From positions 17,692,479-17,756,478 of the forward strand of contig OZ026608.1 of assembly GCA_964020085.1 (NCBI GenBank): a stretch of 64,000 nucleotides of DNA. Direction: 5' to 3'. A program made the translations under genes and the position numbers. The notes under the pieces were generated by a model. The model made no database searches. It saw only the letters and a list, made by a program, of their open reading frames with translations, and was not told the origin of the DNA. The stretch is from Micromussa lordhowensis (lineage: Eukaryota; Cnidaria; Anthozoa; Scleractinia; Lobophylliidae). Below are positions 1-24,856 of this stretch, one piece after another (position 1 is the stretch's first letter; every line of letters starts with the position of its first letter).

Positions 1-13469
<13,469 letters not shown>

Positions 13470-15696
13470 ACTGCCTATGTGAAGTTCTTCAATATATCCT
13501 CTGTGATTGTAAATATCTTAAGCTGGTCGCAGGTTCTTGAGGTAGGCATGTTGGTTTGCCTTTTCCTGGAAATCTGATCAACGAGAATGAATTGCATGGA
13601 GTCTGTTCTTGACTATTAGCTTAACAAGCAGTGGGGACGAGCAAATTATTGGGACATTTTAGGTTGATGTAATGATATATGGATGGGAATCTTAAGAAAA
13701 AGAAGAAGCTATGGCTTACAGTTTGCTCTAAATCCTGAGCTTTCTGTCACATCCAGGTTTGTTAAGTCTTGCACTGGAGACTTTGGGCAACTTCTAAAGT
13801 GTACGGCTCAATGCATCAGCAGTGAGCTTTGATGGATTAATTCTTCTCAAGGACAGTGTCTGTAGCAATGAACACATTTTTGTACGTTAATGCTTAATCA
13901 GAAAATGTGGACCTACTTGAAGTTGATCATTTTATTTCCATCACAAAGCACAAGGCTTTTACCTAAAATGCAAGAGAGAAAAATCTTTGACTTGGAATAA
14001 GTCTAGAATAAGCATTTTGGACTGTAATTTGATAAAGGGGACATATTTTCTTGGTTTGTCCGCAGTGAAGAACATTAGTGTGAACACTGTTTTGTCATTG
14101 TAAGTGATATCTGCTTGTCACAATGCACTGGCCTTTTTTATTACTATTATTATTACTATTAGCCTGCGAACACAGATGCCCCGTAACTTGTTACACACTC
14201 ATTCAATCCTTAGTGAAGGAGGTACAAGATTGTAATGGGAAATTCACACAGAGTCTTGTTTTGTGTCATAGGATGCTCCAGAAAATAGCCATACCCTTGA
14301 AACAGAGGGTCTATTTGTTTAATCCCTCCCCCTCCATTTTCTCCCTTCAAACCCCTTTGAAAATTTAATCATTAAAATTTCATACTGTTTATTCAAAAAG
14401 GTGTGCAAAATCAAAAAGCTTTCCATGGGAGGGAGTGGATATTTTCTGGAACAACACATTTTATCTGTACTGAAATCTGTGCTGAAAGAGCTTTACGTTG
14501 CATGGCTTGTTTGCCTAATTTAAGCCTGAGTAATGTATGACGGAGCATAGATGACAAGCATGTTGTTTCATCTTAACCTCCTTTCTTTATCTCATCTGCA
14601 ACCCTCCAGTGTTTCAGGTGTTGTGTGCAGGCCTTTCCCTTGATGGTAGTAGAGTACAAAGGGTATATATTTTTTAGCACAATCGCATATTAGACAAGGT
14701 TTTTTGGCAGGGGGAGAGGAATGGGGCATATCAAAGTCAATTATTGTTTATTTAGTATTTCCTTAATCTTGTTTTGAAGAGTAACTAGTAACTGGTGCTG
14801 CTGTGTTTTAAGTATTTTCTATGGTTTGCAGATTAGTGAAGAGACTTTCTTTGGGCAATGGTTGCCATCGATAAATTGTTGACAGTCGCCATGGCTGAAG
14901 CAATGATTTGATTGCCAGTAAGTCTTCTGGTAGCAATAGGCAGCAAATCTGAACAGCTTGCACTGCAGTAACCGATGAATCCATACAAACTTTGACGTAC
15001 ATTTTTGCAATGTGGCATCAAACAAAAAGCAAAAATCCATCAATGCCCCATCTTGACAACTTGCCTTAAATAATGTTTTAGACATTATGCTTGGTCAATC
15101 TGCATTATTTACAAGAACAATTTAAATATCTGTCAAAATATCAAACCTGCTTTGAATTATAGAGTAATAATCAGATTTTGCATGGGACATGTTGGCTTCT
15201 TTGACTGCTATTTGATGCCATACATTAACATTTTAAAAGTTCATTATTTTTATGTAAGCTGCACAAGTAGCATTTTATAGTAATATCAGCATAAGTTGTA
15301 CAGAATATTATGAGTGAAAGAGGCAAGGCATTATACCTAATTATTCTAGTTTTATGCTTTAAACATGTGCCCATTAAATTATTTGTAATGTGATGTGTAT
15401 ATAACAAGTTCTAAGTATCCAAGTGTGGGTGAATCTGGTGAATGTGGGGGGAGGGGTGTGGTGTGGTGTACATAAATCCAAAACACGAGCGATACAATCA
15501 CAAACCCCAAGTTCTTTGTCATTCTATATGGTTCTTGATTGGCCCATTCAGTGCTCCACAAGCATAATACTTAACCTATGCTTATTCCAATCCATTTACA
15601 AACAACCATTCCACAACAACAGCTATAAGCTCGAAAATACCACAAAACAACTTGATAAATGATAGCTTGTTTGTTTTTTGGGGCAGCAAACATGTC
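13470..15696. other. CARM1 3' UTR and intergenic DNA
   Basis: Starts right after the CARM1 stop. AT-rich with no coherent coding signal; the short ORFs here lack domain sense or splice support. No repeat family recognised apart from simple AT-rich tracts. Confidence 0.5.
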
Positions 15697-15916
15697 AGAC
15701 CAGTGCTTATCTCTGGTATCTGTGGCATGAACTGACTAGGAGTATTTCTACTCCCTACTGCATCACAGGGTCACCCGGTACCCATTTACACACCCAGGTG
15801 GAAAGGTGCACTGTGAGAGTAAAGTGTCTTGCCCAAGAATACTGCACAGTGTCCCCAGTCATGGCCTGGACTGCTCAATCCTGAGACGAGTGCACTAACC
15901 ATAATGCAACTGCGCC
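15697..15916 (-). mobile_element. degenerate tRNA-SINE
   Basis: Collinear with the SINE at 3594-3904 (shared GAACTGACTAGGAGTATTTC, AAAGTGTCTTGCC and GAGTGCACTAACCAT blocks). The tRNA-like head is at the right end. Confidence 0.65.
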
Positions 15917-16825
15917 ACGACATGTTTGAATGTAGTCTTTGGTTTTTCGGTGGGTGAGCACTGTACAATTTTGTTGCCATTATTATGATGGCCACCATTT
16001 TGGGGTCACAGAACAACCCTTTTTCCACCTCCTCTTTTCCAAATCTAAGATAGTTATTTCTCAAAATTAACATTAATAGAAATATATGACAATGAGTTAC
16101 AAGAACTAATAGGCTACCACCTGGGACTGTAACCCATTTGCTCCCACTCTATAATGTGCTATACAGGGAGGCTCTGCCCCAAGGTCCAACCCCTTGCCCT
16201 TTTGTATACCATTTTGACAGGAAATGTACCCCTTTGGTATATCTATAATTGAAAAAAGGTATCCCTTTTGCATACTCTCATAGTGAGCCTGTATTATGAA
16301 TAAATCGTCAAAAAACAAAGTTGTCTTGTCATTTTCATGTAGTGCCTAATACTAAATGAAAATGGTACAGCCATAAGGTGCGTCTTTGAAAAATTTTAAT
16401 TAAAGACCCTTTAAAATAACTGAATGACAGATTTCCCTACCCTTTCATATACCTCAACTTGTGAAATCCCCACCATTTCGGTACCTGGTACCTGTTTCGG
16501 GAAGCCTCAGAGCCTCCCCACATAGGCCATTATTATATATAATCGATTCCAAAAACAGATTGTAAAAAATTGTAAAATCAAAAAATTTTCAAAACTGGAA
16601 AAAAACTTCACCTTTCCTATAATCAACTTGTTTCCAGCTGCAATGATACCGAACAGTAGACTAACATATTGGTCTTTATAGCTATGCTAACTGATAATCC
16701 ACTTGAATGAACAAAATATTTTCAAAACATTTTCAAACTTGGACCGAAGTTATTTTATAGCTTCACCGAGTGTCACACACTCACCATTACTTATAACTTT
16801 GACAGGCATGTAGTACAACAAAATA

Positions 16826-17251
16826 GGCCCTTTGCAGCTGGGGTCACATGACCAAATTTTTCCTAGAAAACTTTTATATTATGGGCTATAACTTAAAGAA
16901 TGCCAGAAATGGAAAAAGCGCATCGAAAATGCCAAAATGGCCAAGTTTGAGCCCCCTGAAATGAAAGAGTAAGTTAATACGACAGTTTGAATTTTCGGAA
17001 AATTTAGAAGTTTTGTATGGGAAATGTTGCTGGAGAGCAAGGTCTTGCTCTCCAGCAACATTTTCCATACAAACCTCCTTATTTTTTTAAAAAATTCAGA
17101 CTGTCAAAAAATCTCATCTTTTAATGATGGGGGCCTCAAATTTGGCCGTTTTGATATTCTCGACATGCTTTTTCCATTTCTGGCATTTGTTAAGTTATAG
17201 CCCATAATTTTATGAAAAGTAGGTCACGAGACGGCTTAGCTGCAAAGGGCC
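16826..17251. mobile_element. palindromic MITE in the 3' region of the 17.5-kb gene
   Basis: Ends GGCCCTTTGCAGCT and AGCTGCAAAGGGCC, flanked by TA. The halves pair over most of the length, and the centre (17026-17066) is a nearly perfect hairpin around GCTGGAGAGCAAG/CTTGCTCTCCAGC. Inserted in sequence otherwise related to the 3' regions of paralogues. Confidence 0.7.
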
Positions 17252-17480
17252 TATTTAATACACCCAAAGCTAAATCCATAATGTAAGCAAGAGGATAATC
17301 CCAAAAACAAGAATGATAACACCTTGCAAATAAGATAAAAATAATCCAGAGTACACCAACGGTTGCAAACAATCATGCTGCTTATAAAGTCCTTGTAGGG
17401 TCAAAAAGTTTCCGCTACATAACACAAATTCACATCGTTTGTAAACTGTTGCCGTGCAAGATTAGCTCTTTGAAAACAAG

Positions 17481-18122
17481 CTAATAGTAATTGACTGGAG
17501 GAGGCTGGCCTTGTACTGGAGGATGTGGAATAGGAGGAGGATAATGGGCTTGTTGCTGAGGATAACTTGGATTATATGGCGACGTGGCCTGATCATATCC
17601 TGGCGGGGGATGCTGGTTGTAATAATTTGGCGCTGTAGGCTGTGTGTAATTTGCCGGTGGAGGTCCTGGCGGAGGGTGATGCTGTACCGGTTGGCCAGAC
17701 ATGGTCGACATGTGGGTAGTGGTCGACACGAACGTTTGGTGAGGTGCTGGTCGAGACATGAGAACAGTCCCATGATGGCGATGGCGGTAGTAAGGGCAAC
17801 ATGCACAAAAGAAGCAAGCCAGAAAGGAAAAAATGATCGCGAATAACACGATCGTACCGAGTACACCGCCGACAATGGCAGCCCAAGACCTATTCGAACT
17901 TGAAGGACAATCCATGGAGCAGTCTCCGCCATCACAGCACTCTTCACCCGTGCCACAATCGGAATCGAAGGAGCAGTAATAACAGCTTTTTCTGCACACT
18001 TTATCTGCACAGCAAGACTCGCCCGACCATTTGTCGCATTCACTGCCATAATTACAAACTGTAGCACTTGCTAAGACAAGGGAACAGAGGATAACAACAC
18101 AAGTTGCTCTTTTGAACGCCAT
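17481..18122 (-). CDS. Shisa-like cysteine-rich type I membrane protein, diverged copy
   Basis: Single-exon gene, 213 residues. Signal peptide 1-20; two six-cysteine modules at 23-47 and 50-72 with spacing C-x5-C-x7-CC-x4-C-x3-C and C-x5-C-x5-CC-x4-C-x3-C; N-glycosylation sequon NRS at 77; transmembrane helix about 82-105 ending in a CFFCACC cluster; then a Pro/Tyr/Gln-rich cytoplasmic tail with PPGY (a WW-domain ligand type). The order signal, Cys-rich, TM, CC cluster, PPxY tail is that of Shisa-family adaptors, which act in ER/endosomal retention or receptor trafficking. Family membership is inference and the true function is unknown. It ends VNYY, unlike the EPVKY end of most paralogues. 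Head-to-head with the pseudogene at 18835. Confidence 0.9.
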   Translation of the reverse strand: MAFKRATCVVILCSLVLASATVCNYGSECDKWSGESCCADKVCRKSCYYCSFDSDCGTGEECCDGGDCSMDCPSSSNRSWAAIVGGVLGTIVLFAIIFSFLACFFCACCPYYRHRHHGTVLMSRPAPHQTFVSTTTHMSTMSGQPVQHHPPPGPPPANYTQPTAPNYYNQHPPPGYDQATSPYNPSYPQQQAHYPPPIPHPPVQGQPPPVNYY

Positions 18123-18834
18123 TGCTGACGAGAAGCAGTGTTACGACACCCTTACTTCTCCATTTTCGCGCCAAATAGAGGCTAGTGTTTATATAGGTGG
18201 GGTGGGTGGGTCAGGAAAAGCTGAACCGGTAAATAATCCTTTTCTATCAGTGCAGTAGGTTTGTTACTCCCAGAATTACTTGTGAACTAAAAGATGGAAC
18301 CCAGATGGAAGCGGACACAAAAAATAAAAAGAAGTTCACTCACCTGGCCAGGAGCTATGCAAATCAGTATTTGTACACAAGAAAGTGTTTACATAACCAA
18401 TCCTGTTACACCCGCAGGATTGCTTTAGCAGGTTGGGTTTGAAGGCCGTTGCGCCAAGAGCACTTATATGAATATCTCGAAATATCATGATAATAATAAT
18501 AACTGACAAAGTAATATTTTAAGAGGAGGTGACTACCTAAGTGGTAGTTTTAGGAGGGTCCTACGTAATGACGGCTACGTAAATTAAAGTGAGGGCCGGG
18601 AAGGAAGCATGGTCATTTACTTCAAGGGGACAAGGGATATTTTTGGGATTAATCTGAGGGAACAAGGGTTATCTCTACTATTAAGGAGAACTTTGACAAT
18701 AAAAGTAGGGTTCAACAGGAACAAAGGGGGAAATTGAAATTTCAGGGGATCAAGCTAAGTAGTGAACATACCCCCCCTCCTCCCCACTCTCCCCACTCTA
18801 TAGTGCGTGGCTTACGTTTAGTCAGCATTATATA
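18123..18834. promoter_or_regulatory. divergent intergenic region between a Shisa-like gene and a pseudogene
   Basis: About 700 bp separate the minus-strand start at 18122 from the plus-strand remnant at 18835. It should hold the 17.5-kb gene promoter. The TTGGCTCGGGTCC block of the young copies is not evident here, so regulation may differ. Confidence 0.4.
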
Positions 18835-19054
18835 GACGCGCTCGAACGAGCAACTTGTATTGTTGTCCTCTGTTTCTTTGCCTTGGGAAATGCTACAATT
18901 TGCAGTTATGACGGTGAATGTTTTGACGACCAGTCCTGCTGTTCTGGTAGTGTGTGCAGAAAAACCTGATTTTACTGCTCGTGGCTCGAGGGCCCTGCAC
19001 GCGTACGGCGGAAGAATGCTGTGGTAGCGGAGACTGCTTGTCGAACTGGAGCTA
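18835..19054 (+). pseudogene. broken Shisa-like cysteine-module gene
   Basis: The plus strand reads ERATCIVVLCFFALGNATIC, which aligns with the signal peptide of the 26.4-kb gene. The first cysteine module follows, up to CRKT and an in-frame TGA at 18967-18969. A frame change then gives TAEECCGSGDCLSNW, the end of module 2. The start codon is lost and no transmembrane or tail coding follows. Orientation is opposite to the neighbouring gene. Confidence 0.85.
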
Positions 19055-19324
19055 GCCGACCGATATATCGACCGAGACCACCTATAGTACACATGAGCTA
19101 ACCGGAGTGCTATTCAGACCCCCAGGTAAGTGTTTACAGATAGCATGTCGTGGGCTTCTGCGCTTGATAAAGGAAATAGTATGATTTGTACTTTCAAAGT
19201 CTGTCCAAGCTGCAGTCTGCATTTTACGCCGGGTGTGGAGTCTGCATTTTAACCCCGGGCATTTTACCCCTGGTATGCAGTCTGTTTTTGTACCGAGAAC
19301 CTACATAGTGTTTGCGAAGATTAA

Positions 19325-19510
19325 CAAATTGACGTCAGTTTTTCATGCGTCTGTCCTGTTATTGATCATAAATTTCGTCATCGCATTGTCAAAGTTGCTG
19401 TGGATCCACGAGGCGATAGCCAAGTGGATCCGCAGACTACTTTGACAATGTGATGACGAAATTCATTGTCAATAACAGGACAGACGCATTAAAAACTGAC
19501 GTCAATTTGT
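19325..19510. mobile_element. palindromic MITE
   Basis: Left arm from CAAATTGACGTCAG and right arm ending CTGACGTCAATTTG pair over about 85 bp each side of a GGATCCACGAGGCGATAG centre. Single arms recur at 12734-12826 and 27770-27860. Confidence 0.7.
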
Positions 19511-20109
19511 TTTTTACGATAACAAATGGTCGAATTGTCCGCTCTCGCTCGCTGACGCGTCGCACGAATTTCAAATTCATGTGTCTGTCCGCATATTGAC
19601 AATAAAAATTAGCCAATAAACGCGCGAGAATTTCTGCAGTTATTGTAAAATATCTGTTTACAAACATTGACGTCATTTTCGATCACGTGGATCAAAATCA
19701 CTCGTGCGTGTGGTTGGCAAAAGAGCTTTCGAGCCGGTCAAATCCTTTGTGCACAGACGAATTTCCAACACGATTTTCGGCAGGTGTCGATACTCGAATT
19801 TCCTTCAGCCTTTGACAGTGCAGCATTTTCATAATATTCTAACTTTCATCTTGGTTTCAGAATGAAATCTAGCATATAAGTGAAGCGACAGTCATTTCTT
19901 TTGTTTTTGTCGCTTTTTGCCAACCACGAATATTGCGTTACAGTGCTCGTGACGTCACTGATATCTTCGCTATAGAAGCACAGTTTACTTACTACTGTGA
20001 GTGCATTGTGCTGCTTCAAAATTACTTTTGACTAGCGAGACAGCGACAAGGTGAGGAAATCTGGTACCCTGAAGGTCTGATTTAATCTATCAAGCAATAA
20101 CTATTGTTT

Positions 20110-20800
20110 CTTTGATTCTTGATCAAAACGATACAACAGCAGGAGTTGCAGTTCATCAGTTTGTGGATGAACTGTCAACTCTGGATTCTTTATATCTTAT
20201 TTGCAAGGTGTTTCCATCCATTAACCTTTGGCATGTGTTATGCCTATGTGAGTAGGGGGAGATTTTCTACAGTACAATTCTTACCTTTTGTGGCTAGATA
20301 GAGTTTGGCTCTTACTTGGTGTAGGAGACACAGTTAGCCTAAAACAGTAGAGAACAAAAGGAAACAGTAGCTTTGTGTTGTTTTAATGTGTTGTGCAGTG
20401 TCTTCTTCACCAAGAAGGAGCCAACAGTTTAGGCTGTATTTAATAAAGGAATGCAGAGTACCGGTATATTAAGCCCTAAGTGACTGCTGATGTAATGTCA
20501 AGTTCTCCTTGTGTTTTACAAGGGAATGCAAGGTAATTTGGAAGGAGAATCTAGTAATTTATCAGAAGTCACTTGGGGCTTTTTTACAGGCGCCCCTTCA
20601 TATGTTGTAGTAAATACTGTGCCTGTTGAAGTGATAAGTAATGACAAGTGTCTGACACGGCACATGTTTTATATTTCGTAAATTTAAGTGGATATTTTAT
20701 CAGTTAGCATAGCTATACAGGCCAATATGTTAGTTTTTTTTTTTTTTTTTTTTTCAATATGTTAGTAGACCCTTCAGTATTTGCAGCTGGAAAACCAGTG
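20110..20800 (+). other. 3'-UTR-like sequence of the decayed Shisa-like copy
   Basis: Collinear in plus orientation with the complement of the 3' region of the 26.4-kb gene (25490-25680): GTCAACTCTGGATTCTTTAT, TTATTTGCAAGGTGT (20197-20211) and a GCCAACAGTTTAGGCTGTATT-like block. It also resembles the 3' region of the 17.5-kb gene. It carries a poly-T run at 20736-20755. Probably the untranslated tail of the pseudogene at 18835. Confidence 0.55.
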
Positions 20801-20969
20801 GTTTTTTTTCATCCCAATCATGCCCCACATGACACCTAGGGCTATAAACCAGTGGATTACCTTTTAGGAAATGTGAAGGTCTTTCTGAAAATTCAAAGTC
20901 TTGTTTTGGAAATTTTTTATTAATTTTGTTGCAATTCAAACTTTATTTAGACTTGAATTTGTACTCATT

Positions 20970-21135
20970 GTACTATCCAGGACAGACGGACAAGACATAG
21001 CGACAGCCTTGATATTCCATCTTGTAGATTTGCAGCTGGCCAGTACACCTTTAATTGTCATGGTCTAAAAATATGGAACAACCTAAACAAAAATTTGAAG
21101 CAAATAACAGACACTAAGGTTTTTAAGAAACTTAA
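20970..21135 (+). pseudogene. C-terminal end of a non-LTR retrotransposon reverse transcriptase
   Basis: Reads RRTRHSDSLDIPSCRFAAGQ then FNCHGLKIWNNL, the usual carboxy end of Jockey/CR1-type ORF2 proteins. The frame runs KKLK into the TTAA at 21132-21135, is interrupted by the 1359-bp element, and resumes as FY-stop at 22499. Confidence 0.7.
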
Positions 21136-21567
21136 AGTGCCACTATGACGAAAATCGCATCCTTCAAATCTGAGCCATTTTAAGACATAAACAAGTAGTG
21201 TGTACAAGAGTAAAAATGCTGTTTACTGTTTTCAAATATCTCCTTTTGTTCCAGAGATATTCAAGTTTTTAAATATGCAAATTAGCCAAGTGATGACGTC
21301 ATACACTCAACCGCATTTGATCAAATATGATAAACAAGGATATCTCAGTCAATTTGTATAATAAATGTTTGAATGTTTACAGCAAGATTCCACTAGAAGT
21401 GCTCTGCAATATGAGCTGAACAATTTTGTTACCATGGTAACATACTAGGTTCCAGACCTCCACAATATTAAAGGCTTTCCTGACCACTTTTAGGGTTCTA
21501 TATTGATATTTGCCAATGTTGCCTAATCTGCATAATCCAGCAAGCATATAAATACATAGAGGATATT

Positions 21568-21703
21568 ACACGGGGGCGCGAAGATATGAATTTTATTTTC
21601 GAGTGGCAAAAAATATTTTACGAACGAGTGCAGCGAGTGAGTAAAATATTGTTTTTTGCCACGAGAAAATAAAATTCATATCTTCAAGCCACAGTGTAAT
21701 GTT
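21568..21703. repeat. foldback repeat inside the TTAA element
   Basis: AAGATATGAATTTTATTTTC, a GTGGCAAAAAATATTTTAC block and their complements pair across a short GAACGAGTGCAGCGA loop, making a stem of about 45 bp. Confidence 0.7.
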
Positions 21704-21706
21704 CTT

Positions 21707-22094
21707 TTTATTATATAGACGTGCTGATGACGGCGTTTTTGATGATTTCCCGAAGATTTCCGACCACCTTCTGAAGATTTCCGAAGAAATTTCAAAATTG
21801 TTCCGAAGGCAGGACGAACGCTCCCGAACATTTTCCGAGAATTTCCAAAAATTTCCGAAGATGCCCGAAGATTTCCGAAGATTGCCGAAGACTTTCGAGG
21901 AAGACCCGAAGATGTTTCGATGATACACCAACGAATTTAAGTGCAATTTAAGAGACAAACTTGATATCAATGAAATCATCGATAAACTCACGTGTGAGAT
22001 TATGGAAAATAAACCACTCGGGTCCAGGATGTATTTTTTATGAATTTTACGAGTGGTATATTTTTCAGTAAAACATCCGTGTCTATATAATAAA
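21707..22094. repeat. inner repeat with GAAGATTTCCGAA periodicity
   Basis: Bounded by inverted TTTATTATATAGAC / GTCTATATAATAAA. From 21735 to 21915 the unit CCGAAGATTTC recurs imperfectly about every 12-15 bp and leaves both a plus and a minus frame open. The plus frame stops at 21923, then continues as YTNEFKCNLRDKLDI in the same frame, so it looks like a decayed TE-borne reading frame. Confidence 0.5.
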
Positions 22095-22670
22095 TTAGGT
22101 TGAGTTCATAGCCTTGTTTATGTTTTCCAAGCTTAAAATCACTAAAATATTGATATCAGGCTATAGGGGACTGGAAAAGAGTGGGTTGCCATGGGAACAG
22201 AAATTGTTATAGCTGTAGATGTGTTGCATTTAGAACTATTAGCCTACCAAGTTTCAATGGTTTCTGCTGCAAATTGACCGAGATAGCGCTATTTATATAC
22301 TTCATGTAATATTTGGTTGAGTGTATGATGTCATCAGCAATCTCATTTGCATATTTTACTCATTTTTCAAACTTAAATATCTCCTGAACCAATGCAGACA
22401 TTTGTAAACGGTAAACGGCATTTTTAATCTTTCATAGAATTCTATGTGATTAACCTAAAAAATCAAGGGGTAAAAATTTGATCATAGTAGCACTTTAAGT
22501 TTTATTGAATAATTAGTTTGTAATGTAAATAAGGATATTTAAACAATACTGGTAAACATTTTTTCTAGTTATCTCTGTTATTTATTTATGTTAATTTTGA
22601 TGCTGAAAAATCCTTTTCAGGGATGCTTAATAAAGTGTATGTATGAATGTAGGTACCAATAGGTAGGTAC

Positions 22671-23007
22671 AGGAGCCCATCATTAGGAGCTTGCAACTCT
22701 AATACTAAGCCTATGTCACGGCATTTTTACAGACCGGTCTATTTTTAGACTTCATTTCCTGCAAAATAGGTCAGTTCCGTTCTACACGAGCGAGCATCGG
22801 TAAGGGAAACAATGGCGGCTTTTCCTTTTAATCTTCCAGTGAAAATGCCGACGTCAATTAAAGAATCAAGTCCGTGCTTATGATTTGTCACTGTTGTCCC
22901 TACGGGAGTCTGAATTCGCGGTAAATTCAAGCTAAAAATAGACAGGTCCGTGAAAACGCCGTGACAGGAACGTGGGTTAGTTGCTGGCTCCTAGTGATGG
23001 GCTCCTG
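22671..23007. mobile_element. hAT-like MITE
   Basis: Ends CAGGAGCCCATCA and TGATGGGCTCCTG, flanked by GTAGGTA on both sides (7 bp visible, 8 bp being usual for hAT). Inner inverted block GTCACGGCATTTTTACAGAC / GTCCGTGAAAACGCCGTGAC. The CAGG start is typical of hAT elements. Confidence 0.6.
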
Positions 23008-23229
23008 GTAGGTATGAATTTGAGAGTAGCTATAAAGCTAACATCTTCGAGCTGATAATTAAAAGTAAAAATTTATGATAAAAATGTTAAAAGACATCCC
23101 AAAATATATTAAAGTTGTTAAAAATTATTTAAAATACAATATTAAAATTTACAATTTTGATAAATATCAAAGTACTTGCTTGTCGTGCTATTAAATAATA
23201 AAATTGATAAAATTAAGAATGTTCCTCTT

Positions 23230-23430
23230 TAATTCATTTATCTTGTTACAACAGTACTTCTCAAGGCCTCCGGGAGGGAATTCCACAGTTTTGCACTTAG
23301 GTACGAAAAACAGTGATGAGTTGTTGTTCTTCCCAGGCTTGGAGTGAGACAGGTTGTTATTAGCCTGTAGGTTGTAGTTTACAGAGCAAAGAGGAAACAA
23401 GTAAACGTGTCTCGTGTAATCTCGATAATC
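23230..23430 (-). pseudogene. possible non-LTR reverse-transcriptase C-terminal remnant
   Basis: The minus frame contains YNLQANNNLSHSKPGKNNNS followed by a PPGGLEKYCCNKI region, resembling the YNLR...SLPE ending of Jockey/CR1 ORF2. Degenerate, no catalytic motif. Confidence 0.4.
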
Positions 23431-24421
23431 TGACACAAACAGACTTTTAAGTAAAATCAGCATATTCTGGAGACATGTATCACATAACAAAATGAGATTG
23501 ACTTTGTCAAGTGACTGCTCATATGAGGAGCTGTAAAATAGCAAAAAGGATTCCTAAGAATAAACCTTCTAGTATGCATTTATTCAGAACCTCCAACTTT
23601 TCAGTATTATATGCCCTAGAACATGCCAAACCATAGGGCAGTAGTAAGGCAGTACTTTACATAAGCCTTTAGTTACTGGTTTTCCTGGACTTTCTTGCCT
23701 TAGGTTGCCTTATACATAATTATACATTTGATATTTAGTAAATATATTTATAAATGGCAAAAAAACTAAACAAATGTACTGATGCATAGCTAGTTTCCTG
23801 GTAAATATTTCAAGTCTTCCGATTTATGGCAGTATACGTCGAGGGTTGTCACCCTAGTGATTTTCAGTGGCATATGTACAGATTGTATTTTTTTCTAGCT
23901 ACTTGCATTAGTGTTGATGTCTTCAGGGGTGGTGTAATCTGAAAAAAGTAAATGTCAGTTTATGTCTTGAGAGTACCTCTTAGGGGTGAAAACATTTTTG
24001 AAGCCACACCTACAAAAGAAGAATCTTGGTATCTCTTAGGTCTTCAGGGTTCTTTTCAAAAATTCCAGTGAGCAACCCCAATCCTTTTTTTAGATGAGAA
24101 GGGGGAGGGTTGGGGAGAAGCTAGAAGAGAGGCAATTGTCCTCGGACAAAAAAATTGAAATGTCATTGTTCTCATTACTAGACCTGGTCCCAGGTACAAT
24201 TTAAAAAGACGACAGTCCTGCTGGCCTGAAACTGTGTTCAAGATAGCACTCAGGCAAGTTGTCTTGTCAGCTATTAGAGTGTCATTCCCACCCCTACCCT
24301 ATGAGCAGCCAGGAGAGCTTGCTCACAGGCTTGGTTCTAGACCTGGGGGGACTCCCATATGAAAGAACGCATATGCTTGTCATACCTTTTAGGGGTAAAA
24401 AAAAAAAGGTTTTGGTACCTC

Positions 24422-24485
24422 TTAGGGTTTGGGTTTAGGGTTTGGGTTAGGGTTAGGGTTTAGTCTAACCCTAAACCCTAACCTA
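24422..24485. repeat. interstitial telomere-like TTAGGG array, head-to-head
   Basis: Plus-strand TTAGGG/TTTGGG units (24422-24462) meet CCCTAAACCCTAACC units (24466-24485), so the two arms form a palindrome. Nearby (23965-24055, 24395-24425) the phrase ACCTCTTAGGG recurs, which could be the seed from which the array expanded. Confidence 0.75.
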
Positions 24486-24856
24486 AGCATACAGATTCTG
24501 CTCTGCTTGCCAGATGTTTGCCTGGTTATATCCAGAATGCTAATGAGTCCATTAACTCACTGGTCTGAAACAAAGGTCCAAAACACAAGTGGCACGGGAA
24601 AAGGAGAGTGCAGTTGGCTGCTTCTTCAGCTGCCTTACATTTCAGTGGTGGTGCCTCAGCGAAGCATGCTGTCATGGACAAGGTTGGGCTAACTGTGGGT
24701 GAGAGTGCCAAGAAAGAAGCAAGGGGAAGGGATTCAGAGAGAGTTAAGCAGGCAGAGAAGAGAGTACAAGACTGGCACAAGAAATACAGAGTTGCTCGGA
24801 GACAAGCCAAACAGCTTGATGAAGACCTAAGGATGTTGCGAGGGTGCTGCTTATGA
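24485..24856 (+). pseudogene. C-terminal fragment of a Mutator-like transposase-type protein
   Basis: Frame reading PGYIQNANESINSLV, stop, NKGPKHKWHGKRRV, then a 70-residue open stretch (LHFSGGASAKHAVMDKVGLT ... AEKRVQDWHKKYRVARRQAK). The NANESINSLVW..CPKHKW style is that of the C-terminal part of MULE-like transposases common in invertebrate genomes (recalled, not searched). At least one internal stop and no N-terminal catalytic region. Confidence 0.5.

Larger units (their letters stand above)
21136..22494. mobile_element. 1359-bp TTAA-targeting DNA transposon, non-autonomous
   Basis: Ends AGTGCCACTATGACGAAAAT and, complemented, AGTGCTACTATGATCAAAAT. TTAA duplicates lie at 21132-21135 and 22495-22498. 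Subterminal regions on both sides share TGATGACGTCATACACTCAA / TTGAGTGTATGATGTCATCA. Kolobok or piggyBac type by target site. The middle holds further repeats (21568-21703, 21707-22092) that look like secondary insertions. Confidence 0.75.

Noticed and set aside
14123..14368. Leucine-rich 81-residue ORF after CARM1
   Set aside because: The start is a low-complexity TTATTATTACTA run and there is no domain or neighbour support.
17511..17846. 111-residue Trp/Arg-rich plus-strand ORF
   Set aside because: Antisense of the 17.5-kb gene's tail.
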